Assembly (NCBI GenBank): GCA_029556615.1
Contig: JAKQDD010000118.1
Span: 1 to 64,000 of the forward strand
DNA length: 64,000 nt
DNA from: Verrucomicrobiota bacterium
GTDB lineage: Bacteria > Verrucomicrobiota > Verrucomicrobiia > Limisphaerales > J093
Reading direction: 5' to 3'
Numbering within the stretch: the stretch's first letter is position 1; each line of letters opens with the position of its first letter. Shown here piece by piece: positions 50,776-58,066 of the stretch. The notes beneath the pieces are model-generated. The model did not search any database and was not told the DNA's origin. It saw nothing but the letters and a program-made list of their open reading frames with translations. The translations under genes were made by a program, and so were the position numbers.

Positions 50776-51644
50776 TAGTAGTAGGTGGTGTCGGGACTGG
50801 GGCCCCCTTTGGCGCGTGGCAGCAGTTGGGCTTTGGGCCGGACCTTGACACTGCCGTCGGCGTGGCCGACCGGCTGGTCGGGCGTGACGGAGAAGGCCCA
50901 AAGCGGCTTGGATTGGCTGCCTGCGCCAAAGCGGCCCAGGTGGCCGACGTCCCAAAGCGCGGTCCCCGGCGTATCACTGATCCGATGCGTGATGAAAGCG
51001 CGTCGGCTGTCGCAATCGCTGGCGGTTGTGGGCCAGGAGGGTTCGTTGATTTCAGGGTTCGCGTTCACCTTGCCATCGGGGGCGACGAACTTCATGGCAG
51101 GCGTTGCCGTGAAATGGGCCAGCCACATGTAGGGGGTGTAGACGTTGGCGGCCGGCGTGTCCCAGCCGCCGTAATCCCGCGTCGTTGTGTCCGCGAAATT
51201 GGTCATGCTTTCGTAGTTCAACCAGATCCGGCCGAACGACTTGCGGGTGATCGGGCAGATGAGGATCTGGGTCTCCTTGACGTAGGTGCCGCGCAGGCAG
51301 TTCACGATGCTGCGCGTGCCGGTGACCGAGGTCCGGTGGTAATCGGGACTCAGGTCCTCGTGGAACGGGAAGCGGCCGTTGCTGTCGTCGGCGTACATGA
51401 TCTGGCTGAGGTACTGCTGGCGGATGTTGTTGACACAGAGCGTGCGATGTCCCGTGTATTTCGACTTGGCGAGGGCGGGCAACAAGAGGCCGGCCAGGAT
51501 GGCGATGATCGCGATCACCACCAGCAACTCGATGAGGGTGAAAGCAAGACCGGGCTCGAGCTGGCGCGTTTGGAGCTCGCGGATCGGGCCGACCGGTCGA
51601 GAGGGTCCCGACCGGTGCCGGTGGATGGCATCCTCGGGGAACAC
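50772..51644 (-). CDS. pseudopilin-like protein (prepilin N-terminal cleavage/methylation domain)
   Basis: A 290-residue protein with the type IV prepilin motif [20 protein letters not shown], then [20 protein letters not shown]. The rest lacks named domains but contains LKAIN-like substitutes ([20 protein letters not shown]) and [15 protein letters not shown] ... [11 protein letters not shown], the tail typical of DUF1559-like/H-X9-DG proteins of Verrucomicrobiota and Planctomycetota. The only in-frame start near the motif is GTG 51644, leaving 34 residues before FTLIE, long for a leader, and overlapping the upstream peptidase frame by 130 bp. It should be processed by a prepilin peptidase and exported by a T2SS-like machine. 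Confidence 0.8.
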   Translation of the reverse strand: MFPEDAIHRHRSGPSRPVGPIRELQTRQLEPGLAFTLIELLVVIAIIAILAGLLLPALAKSKYTGHRTLCVNNIRQQYLSQIMYADDSNGRFPFHEDLSPDYHRTSVTGTRSIVNCLRGTYVKETQILICPITRKSFGRIWLNYESMTNFADTTTRDYGGWDTPAANVYTPYMWLAHFTATPAMKFVAPDGKVNANPEINEPSWPTTASDCDSRRAFITHRISDTPGTALWDVGHLGRFGAGSQSKPLWAFSVTPDQPVGHADGSVKVRPKAQLLPRAKGGPSPDTTYYY

Positions 51645-52933
51645 GGCATAAGGGTACCACAACTCCGCGCCGGTGTACAGGCTGGGGTGCCGGCCCTGAT
51701 CCTCGCCTGAGGACCTTGGCCATTGCGGATGATGAGATCGTGGGAAGGCGCGGCGGCCGCGGGCAGGACGCGCCGGGCGTGAATCAGGGTGCGGATGCGG
51801 TGTTCGTCGCGGAGGGGTGAGGCGGGGTCGAGACTGCTGATGCGGACGCGATCGGAGGCATGGATGAAGAGGTGGCCGCCGAGGTAGATGCCGGTGTGGA
51901 TGACGCGCTCGGGCCGGCCGTGGTGCGGGCGACGGCCGAAGAAGAGCAGGTCGCCCTTGTTCAGGCGGGCGAGGCGGGAATCGAGCGGGACCTCGACCCC
52001 TTGTCGGGCCTGGTGGCTGGCATTGCGGTCGAGGCTGACGCCGTTGAGGAAGAAGACGAACTTGGTGAAGCCGGAGCAATCGAACGCCTTGGGCGAGTTG
52101 GCTCCCCAGAGGTACGGACGGCCGAGGAGCGAGCGGGCGGTGCGCTCGACGGCCTCGGGGGTGGATTGGCGCGACTGTTTCCAGGCGGCGTAGTCCTCGG
52201 CGGCCGGTTTGGGGAGGTAACCGGTGCGGCGGTCTGGCAGCTCGACGCTGAGCCAATCGCCGGTCTCGCCGGTCTTCTTGACGAGGCCGCCCATGACGAC
52301 GTCGCTGACGGGTTGTGCCTCGGGGTGGGGAGCTTCGAGGATTTGGTCCTCGAACGCGGTGACGAGGAGCAAGGGCGACTGATTCCACGCGTTCAGTTCG
52401 GCGGCGGTGCACGGTTGGAACGAGCCTTCTTCCATCCAGGCGACGTAACGATCCGCCGTTTGCACGAGGTACCAGTTGCCGGCTCGTTTCCAGACCCGGA
52501 GGGGATGCCCCATCAATTCCTGGGTGCCCATTTCGGCGGGGTTATCCGGGAGTTCGCGGCCGGTGGCGACGCTGAGGCAGACGAGTCCCCAGGTGGCTTC
52601 GCCCAGGGCGGGCTCGGGGAGGACAGTGATGTCATCCCTGGCGTGGAAGCCAGCGGCGCGGGCTGCGGCGAGCGCATCGGTTCTGGCGGCGGCGGTGGCG
52701 ACGTCGCCGGTGAGGACGAGCGTGCTGCCCCGGTATGTGGCACCGACGCGGAAGATGGCGAGGTGAGGGTCGGGCGCGTGCGTGGCGCGGACGGACTGGA
52801 GGGCGCGTTCGAGGGCGGGGGGGGCAGGGGATGCGGCAACGGGTTGTGGAGGCGGGCTTGAACAACTGACGAGACCTGCGCCGAGGGCGACGGCGAGCAA
52901 TGCGGCAAGGGATGCGGGGGTTGGTTGCTGCAC
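51515..52933 (-). CDS. NlpC/P60 (C40) peptidase lipoprotein with SH3-like domains
   Basis: GTG 52933, six bases after the upstream stop, starts a 472-residue protein with a lipobox (GLVSC) and Pro-rich linker. A BON-like small domain ([18 protein letters not shown]) and SH3-like segments ([36 protein letters not shown]) precede the C40 core: [20 protein letters not shown] (catalytic Cys), then GDLLFFGRR and [20 protein letters not shown] (His). It is likely a peptidoglycan endopeptidase cleaving gamma-D-Glu-mDAP bonds. After [10 protein letters not shown] the frame continues about 70 residues over the next gene with no domain character; the true stop may have been lost by a frameshift. Confidence 0.85.
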   Translation of the reverse strand: MQQPTPASLAALLAVALGAGLVSCSSPPPQPVAASPAPPALERALQSVRATHAPDPHLAIFRVGATYRGSTLVLTGDVATAAARTDALAAARAAGFHARDDITVLPEPALGEATWGLVCLSVATGRELPDNPAEMGTQELMGHPLRVWKRAGNWYLVQTADRYVAWMEEGSFQPCTAAELNAWNQSPLLLVTAFEDQILEAPHPEAQPVSDVVMGGLVKKTGETGDWLSVELPDRRTGYLPKPAAEDYAAWKQSRQSTPEAVERTARSLLGRPYLWGANSPKAFDCSGFTKFVFFLNGVSLDRNASHQARQGVEVPLDSRLARLNKGDLLFFGRRPHHGRPERVIHTGIYLGGHLFIHASDRVRISSLDPASPLRDEHRIRTLIHARRVLPAAAAPSHDLIIRNGQGPQARIRAGTPACTPARSCGTLMPCSPRMPSTGTGRDPLDRSARSASSKRASSSPVLLSPSSSCWW

Positions 52934-52938
52934 AGACT

Positions 52939-54483
52939 CTATGGGCTGTTGAGGTGCTTGAACTGGCCGTAGACCACGTCGTTGAACATGCGGCGTTTGA
53001 CGTCCACGTAGGCGTCGTGCCAGTACTGCAACATTTCGGGCGAGTACGGCTCGCCCTCGGGATGTTGCGGGGTGTAATGAGTGAGCGTTGTGTCGTAGTA
53101 CTCGAGTCCGCCGTGGCAGGTTCGGTCGGTGCCGAACGTCCACCAGGCGAGGGCCACCCAGGGGCCGGCCTTGAGGTGATCGTAGTAAGAGAGCATGGTT
53201 TCGACGGGGGTGGTGTACGTGGAGGCGTCGCCTTTCGAGGGGCCGAGTTGGCCGGAGACGCCGATGTACCACATCTCGGCGTTGGTTGCGCCTGCGAACT
53301 GGATGGCGCTCATGAGGGCGTGGGTGTCGTTCCAGCAGGCGGGGATCCAGGTGGCGGTGTCCTGGCTGTTGGTGCAGACGCCGACCTGGAGGCCCTCGGG
53401 GTCGTAGCGGGTGCGGAGCCGCTGCCATTCGTCCGAGTGTTCGCGGACTTTGTGGCGCGGCACGGAGAGGTTGGCGGGGTCGAAGGGGCTGTAGGCGTGG
53501 CCCCAGTAGTGATAGACGTCGACGCCGACAGCCTGGGTGTTGGGGGGGAGTTTGACCCGACGGTGCTGGTCGACATCGGCCTGGGAGGCGGCATAGCAGC
53601 CATTGTAGTCCAGGGCGGCGTACCCGAGCATGTTGTACCAGCCTTTGATATGGCGGAAGGGCTGTTCGCCTTCGAGGGTGCGGAGGCGGATCAGCCGCTC
53701 GTAGTCGGCGTAGACTCGCCCGAGCCCGGCGGTTCCGAGGCCGCATTCGCCTTCATCGCCGAGTTTGCAGGCGAGGATATTGTTGATGAGCTGCCGGCCG
53801 GTTGCGCGCTGGCCCTCGGGGCTGATCCAGTCGCGGTCGCGGTGTTCCCAGAGCGTTTCGAGGATGCGGCGAAACGGGAGGTATTGGCTGTCGTCGCCGC
53901 TTTTGGGGTTGTGGTAACAGCGAATGACGAGCAACTGGCGGTGATGAAACGCGCGGACCATGAGGTGGACGAGTTCATCGCGCCATTCGTCTTTGCGGGC
54001 GTAGAGCATGACGGCGGTGGACCATTGGCTGGCGATGTCGATGCGCCGGACGTTCTCCGTGTGGTAGGTGGCGAGAGGTTGGTCGCCCGACCATTGCATC
54101 AGATAGTACTCCATCAAGTAGGGCAGGATGCCGATCCCGGCAGCCGGGGGGTAATGGCGGATGGGCACGTAGGAATGGCTGATGACATCACCCTGGACGC
54201 AGCCCGGGGGTAGGCTTGGCGCCGGGGCCGGCTTCGCGTCTGCCGGGGGGCATGCGAGTGCGGCAACGGGCAACAGCAGCGCGAGGAGCAGGGAACGGCC
54301 TGGGCCGCGGCAGGTGGCCGTTCCGCTGCGGGCGGGATGGGGTGACGCGTTCAGGGAAGCTCTCAGACCTTGTCGGGAGCGGGGACCTCGAAGCCGGGCC
54401 GGTTGGGATCTTTGACGAGGCGGTTGGCCTCGGCGGCGAACTCGCCGACAAAGCGTTCGGTCTGGGGATCGAAGGTCAGCCAC
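52939..54483 (-). CDS. secreted protein of unknown function, glycosidase-like context
   Basis: The 514-residue frame contains a hydrophobic signal (SLLLALLLPVAALACPPADA) starting about residue 64, then a large aromatic-rich domain: HSYVPIRHYPPAAGIGILPY, EYYLMQWSGDQPLATYHTEN, MLGYAALDYNGCYAASQADV, GVDVYHYWGHAYSPFDPANL and ALAWWTFGTDRTCHGGLEYY. No family is recognised; the spacing of Asp/Glu/Trp suggests a TIM-barrel hydrolase. The ATG at 54483 lies 120 bp inside the upstream oxidoreductase gene and would put 60 Arg-rich residues before the signal; no ATG/GTG/TTG occurs closer, so translation may start at a CTG near 54360-54348 or the start is overlapping. It overlaps the Gfo gene in either case. 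Confidence 0.6.
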   Translation of the reverse strand: MADLRSPDRTLCRRVRRRGQPPRQRSQPARLRGPRSRQGLRASLNASPHPARSGTATCRGPGRSLLLALLLPVAALACPPADAKPAPAPSLPPGCVQGDVISHSYVPIRHYPPAAGIGILPYLMEYYLMQWSGDQPLATYHTENVRRIDIASQWSTAVMLYARKDEWRDELVHLMVRAFHHRQLLVIRCYHNPKSGDDSQYLPFRRILETLWEHRDRDWISPEGQRATGRQLINNILACKLGDEGECGLGTAGLGRVYADYERLIRLRTLEGEQPFRHIKGWYNMLGYAALDYNGCYAASQADVDQHRRVKLPPNTQAVGVDVYHYWGHAYSPFDPANLSVPRHKVREHSDEWQRLRTRYDPEGLQVGVCTNSQDTATWIPACWNDTHALMSAIQFAGATNAEMWYIGVSGQLGPSKGDASTYTTPVETMLSYYDHLKAGPWVALAWWTFGTDRTCHGGLEYYDTTLTHYTPQHPEGEPYSPEMLQYWHDAYVDVKRRMFNDVVYGQFKHLNSP

Positions 54484-55823
54484 GGGCCGACGATGTACTC
54501 GGCTTTGTCCTCGGGCACGCCGACGCCGTCGCGCATGATCGCGTGGAGTTTCATGAAGTGCTCGTGGGCATCGGCGTTATCGCCGAAGCGGCCGGCTTTG
54601 GCATTGAACGGCACCTTTTGGCCGAGCCGATAGGAATTGTTGATGACATGGCCGAGGGTGCAACTAAGGTGCGCCTCGGCGGCGGTGCCGTTGGCCATCT
54701 CGGGTTTTCCCGCGCGGCAGGCGGCGACGAAACTGCCCCAGTTGCCGCCGGGGGTGACTTTGCCGGGCGGGACGGAGACCTTTTCACCCGTGCTGCTGCC
54801 TTTGGCGTAGTATTGGCTGCGGACGATGCGGCCGCCGTCCTCGAAGTAGTACTCGTTTTCGACCTGGTGTTCGTACCCGGTGAAATTGACATTTCGGACG
54901 TTGAAGAACACGTACTGGCCATTGGGGTATTGGGCGATGCCGAACAGGGTATTGGGAGTTTCGGCCTGATCATTCCACTGGAACCGGCCGCCGATGGCCA
55001 TGGCGCGGACGGGGTGGGTGACCTTGGGATCGAGGGCCCAGAAGGCCATATCGAGCTGGTGGGTGCCCTGGTTGTTGAGCTCGCCGTTGCCGGTCACCCA
55101 GAACCAGTGCCAATTGTAGTGCACGAGGTTGCCGTGGAACTGCTCGATGACGGCGGGACCCCGCCAGAGGCTCCAGTCGAGGTCGGCCGGTGGGGCGGAG
55201 GGGGTCTTGAATCCGATGCCCTGTCGCGGTTTGCAGGCGTAGCCGTAAGAGATCTTCAGCTTGCCGAACTTGCCCTCGTGGATGGCCTGGTGCAATCCGG
55301 CAGTGGCGGCGCTGCTGCGGCTTTGGGTGCCGTGTTGGACCACGACCTTGTATTTCTTCTGGGCTTCCCAGGCGGCGCGTCCTTCGGCGATGTCATGGCT
55401 CAACGGCTTTTCCACGTAGACATGTTTGCCGGCCTGAGCCGCCCAGATGGTCATGAGCGAATGCCAATGGTTGGGAGTGGCGATCGAGAGGGCGTCGAGC
55501 GTCTTGTCCTCGAGTGCTTGCCGCACGTCGGTCACGCCTTTGGGGGTGTACTTGCCCTGGACTTTCTGGGTGAGCGCCTTGAGTTTCTGATCGAGCACGG
55601 TGCGGTCGGGGTCGATGAGGTAGGCGACTTCGACGTTGGGCTGGTCCAGGAAGCCGCTGATGTGGCTGCTGCCGCGGCCATTGACGCCGGCCACCGCGAT
55701 GCGCAGGCGGTCGTTGGCGCCGAAGACGCGGGAGGTGGCCGACGTGCCGCAGATCAACACGGCGGCACCGGCGGTTGTCGAACGCTTCAGGAATTCGCGG
55801 CGGGTGGTTTGGGAGGTGGTCAT
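54363..55823 (-). CDS. Tat-exported Gfo/Idh/MocA-family oxidoreductase
   Basis: The 486-residue protein begins MTTSQTTRREFLKRSTTAGA, a twin-arginine signal, so it is exported folded with its NAD(P). The Rossmann domain follows (LRIAVAGVNGRGSSHISGF, EVAYLIDPDR), then ALSIATPNHWHSLMTIWAAQ, the catalytic HVYVEKPLSHDIAEG, HGTQSRSSAATAGLHQAI and the large C-terminal domain (WFWVTGNGELNNQGTHQLDM, GGNWGSFVAACRAGKPEMAN). Such exported members are very common in Verrucomicrobiota and related to 3-keto-glycoside or alpha-N-acetylgalactosaminidase-like chemistry. Together with a DUF1080 protein elsewhere in the window it suggests a 3-keto-sugar route. It overlaps the next gene if the 54483 start is used. 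Confidence 0.9.
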   Translation of the reverse strand: MTTSQTTRREFLKRSTTAGAAVLICGTSATSRVFGANDRLRIAVAGVNGRGSSHISGFLDQPNVEVAYLIDPDRTVLDQKLKALTQKVQGKYTPKGVTDVRQALEDKTLDALSIATPNHWHSLMTIWAAQAGKHVYVEKPLSHDIAEGRAAWEAQKKYKVVVQHGTQSRSSAATAGLHQAIHEGKFGKLKISYGYACKPRQGIGFKTPSAPPADLDWSLWRGPAVIEQFHGNLVHYNWHWFWVTGNGELNNQGTHQLDMAFWALDPKVTHPVRAMAIGGRFQWNDQAETPNTLFGIAQYPNGQYVFFNVRNVNFTGYEHQVENEYYFEDGGRIVRSQYYAKGSSTGEKVSVPPGKVTPGGNWGSFVAACRAGKPEMANGTAAEAHLSCTLGHVINNSYRLGQKVPFNAKAGRFGDNADAHEHFMKLHAIMRDGVGVPEDKAEYIVGPWLTFDPQTERFVGEFAAEANRLVKDPNRPGFEVPAPDKV

Positions 55824-55908
55824 CGTTTCCGTGGTTTAAGGGTTGCCGTCTGAACTTCCGTACATTGCTACGGGATTCGACGTGCTGATGGCAAGACTGG
55901 AGTCCCGG

Positions 55909-55927
55909 CCCGGATCCTCGCCCAACG
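55909..55927 (+). repeat. possible relic of palindromic family II
   Basis: CCCGGATCCTCGCCCAACG differs by one base from the left end of family II copy 2 (17152-17170). The following 60 bp are not alike, so this is only the end of an element, or chance. Confidence 0.35.
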
Positions 55928-56084
55928 CCTGTGGGTCGAACGCCGGCCGGCGATGTGCGGATCATGCGGGAAACCGCAGGGGCAGCGGCGTCTTGACAAG
56001 TCCGCCCAACCGGGTGATGGCTAGGAGCAGAACTGCGGGGTTTCGGGGGGGGCGGCAGAGGACCAGTGACGCAAGGCAACACTC

Positions 56085-56876
56085 ATGAGGACAGGCGAGG
56101 GCGGGCGGTTTCCGACGGGCTTCACGCTGATCGAATTACTGGTGGTGATCGCGATCATTGCGATCCTGGCCGGCCTGCTGTTGCCGGCCTTGAGTCGCGC
56201 GAAGGCGAAGGCGCAGCATGTCAAGTGCACAAGCAACCTCAAGCAGATGGTGTTGGCCCATTCGATGTACGTGACGGATTACGGCCGCTCGGTGCCTTAT
56301 GACCAGGGGGACAGCCTGTGGATGGCGAAGCTGATGGAGTACCAGGGCAAGGTGCATCTGATCCGGTACTGTCCCTCGGCGCCGGAGCCGCGAAGGCGGA
56401 TCAACCGGCATCCGCTGAACCCGTACTATGGCACGGCGGACGAGACCTGGATCTGGCCCACGAACGGCAACCTGGGCTACCAGGGAAGCTATTCGTACAA
56501 CGGGTGGCTGTACTACGATCTGGGCTGGGAGCAGAGCAAGGTCATGGGGCGCGAGGCGGAGATCGCCATGCCGGCGCTCACGCCCTTCGTGGGGGATGCG
56601 ATGTGGGTGGATGCCTGGCCGGACTCGGACGACATTCCGGCCCGGAACCTGTACGAAGGCGACGGTCCGGCCGGCGGGATGGGGCGGTACTGCATTGCGC
56701 GCCACAGCGCTGGCAGTCCGGGCGCGGCTCCGAGAAGGATGAACCCCGGTGAACCGTTGCCGGGCGCGGTCAACATGTCGTGCATGGACGGCCATGTGGA
56801 GACCGTGAAGTTGGATCGCCTCTGGCAGTTGTACTGGCACAAGACTTACGTCCCGCCGGCCACACGCCCGAGATAA
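56085..56876 (+). CDS. pseudopilin-like protein (prepilin N-terminal domain)
   Basis: The 263-residue protein has a short leader [12 protein letters not shown] before [20 protein letters not shown], then [20 protein letters not shown] with [16 protein letters not shown] (the LKQ pattern of the family). The globular part ([40 protein letters not shown]) ends in a conserved-like [20 protein letters not shown] segment, the H-X-DG type tail of this class. Leader cleavage after Gly and methylation of Phe are expected. It is divergent from the Gfo gene across 260 bp and the last intact gene before a decayed region. Confidence 0.85.
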   Translation: MRTGEGGRFPTGFTLIELLVVIAIIAILAGLLLPALSRAKAKAQHVKCTSNLKQMVLAHSMYVTDYGRSVPYDQGDSLWMAKLMEYQGKVHLIRYCPSAPEPRRRINRHPLNPYYGTADETWIWPTNGNLGYQGSYSYNGWLYYDLGWEQSKVMGREAEIAMPALTPFVGDAMWVDAWPDSDDIPARNLYEGDGPAGGMGRYCIARHSAGSPGAAPRRMNPGEPLPGAVNMSCMDGHVETVKLDRLWQLYWHKTYVPPATRPR

Positions 56877-56880
56877 CCGG

Positions 56881-57100
56881 TGGGCTGTGTCGCGCCGTTC
56901 GATGGCAAGCTGCGGTTGTGCTACCTGCCTCCCTACAGTCCCGAGCTCAATCCGGATGAGTTGGTATGGCAGGACCTCAAGAGCGTATTCGAGTTGGAGC
57001 ACCGGGTTGTGCGCGTGGACGGGCGCGTGGGCTGTCACCGTTGTCGCTGGACGCGCACGGGTTGTTGTTGGGGTTGAAGGACCTGGCCGCCCGCACCCGG
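56881..57100 (+). pseudogene. IS630-family transposase remnant
   Basis: The frame encodes GKLRLCYLPPYSPELNPDEL then VWQDLKSVFE, the last conserved block of IS630/Tc1-type DDE transposases, where the Glu of NPDE(L/R)VW is catalytic. Only about 40-60 codons remain; the rest of the transposase and any terminal repeats are missing. It directly follows the pseudopilin stop and precedes other broken genes. Confidence 0.75.
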
Positions 57101-57211
57101 AGTGTTTATCGGAGAGCCTGTTCTTTTCGCGGCGATGCCGCCGCGCTTGTGGCGGATCCGGTGAAGGCCCTCCACCCCCAGCGATCGAATGCCGCGCGCA
57201 CAGTCGCGCGC

Positions 57212-57770
57212 AAGCGGGTTTTCCTTGTGGCTGATCACCCGGTCACGCGGATGGGGGTGACCGCGTTGCTGAACCGGGAGCCGAATCTGGTCGTAGTGGA
57301 GAGGCGGAGAACGCGCAGGAGGCCTTCACCGCAATCCAGCCGCCGTTGCCCGACCTTGTGGTGGCGGATGTTGGCATGCCGGGCCAGAGCATCATTGAGT
57401 TCATCAAGAATCTGAAAGCGCTGCATCCCGGCGTGCCGGTGTTGATCCTGTTGACGCATGACGAGTCGATCCATGCGGAACGGCTGATTCGCGCCGGGGC
57501 CCATGGTTACATCATGAAGAGCGAGGGCGGGGCGAATCTGCTGCTGAAGGCCATCCGCGAGGTGTTGCAGCGTCAGCCGTATCTCAGCGCGGCGATGTCG
57601 GCCAAGCCCTTTGAGACGTTCGGTGGCCGGCGGGCGCGCGGGGAGGAATTGATGCGGGACCGGCTCACGGATCGCGAGGGAACTGAGCCTCAGCCCGAAG
57701 ACCGTGGAGGCGCATCGGCTGAGCCTCTGCCGCAAGCTGGGTCGCAAATCGGCAGCCAGGCTGGTGCGCT
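57212..57770 (+). pseudogene. frameshifted NarL/FixJ-type response regulator
   Basis: One frame gives KRVFLVADHPVTRMGVTALL, NREPNLVV (receiver start, with VDDHP changed to VADHP); after a frameshift near 57298 the +1 frame gives PDLVVADVGMPGQSIIEFIK, NLKALHPGVPVLILLTHDES and HAERLIRAGAHGYIMKSEGG, including the phospho-acceptor Asp in VVADVGMPG. A deletion in the linker then joins LTDREG to the last HTH part, seen in another frame as LSPKTVEAHRLSLCRKLGRK. The receiver plus LuxR-type HTH arrangement is very common in this phylum, so this is a dead copy. Confidence 0.8.
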
Positions 57771-57780
57771 CATCAAGCAA

Positions 57781-57975
57781 ACGTTCAGGTTCCGGGCGCC
57801 CGGTGCGACGAGCGTGTTGCTCGTCGGCGACTTCACCGGCTGGCAGAAACAACCGCTCCCGTTGCACAAGCAAGGGGCGGACCTTTGGGGCGTCGAAGTG
57901 GATCCCGGCTATTGCCCGGCATGGTTCCCGATGCTGCCGAGTACGCGTGGTTTCTGCCGGTCACGCACTTTCTGA
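57781..57975 (+). pseudogene. truncated CBM48-like (isoamylase N-terminal) domain fused to the regulator relic
   Basis: In frame with the shifted regulator end, KQTFRFRAPGATSVLLVGDF and TGWQKQPLPLHKQGADLWGV matches the start of glycogen-binding CBM48 domains ('FxFxAPxAxxVxLVGDFNxW'). After EVDPG the sequence (YCPAWFPMLPSTRGFCRSRT) no longer fits, and about 40 residues are missing. Intact versions are short free-standing proteins in Verrucomicrobiota. The fusion is an accident of deletion rather than a new gene. Confidence 0.65.
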
Positions 57976-58066
57976 GAAAGCGGAACGGGAAGAGGCGAGG
58001 ACTGGCGCGGGGGTGTCGGTAGCGAGGGTATTGCCCGCGGGGTACAGCGGCAGCGGGCTGGGGCGA

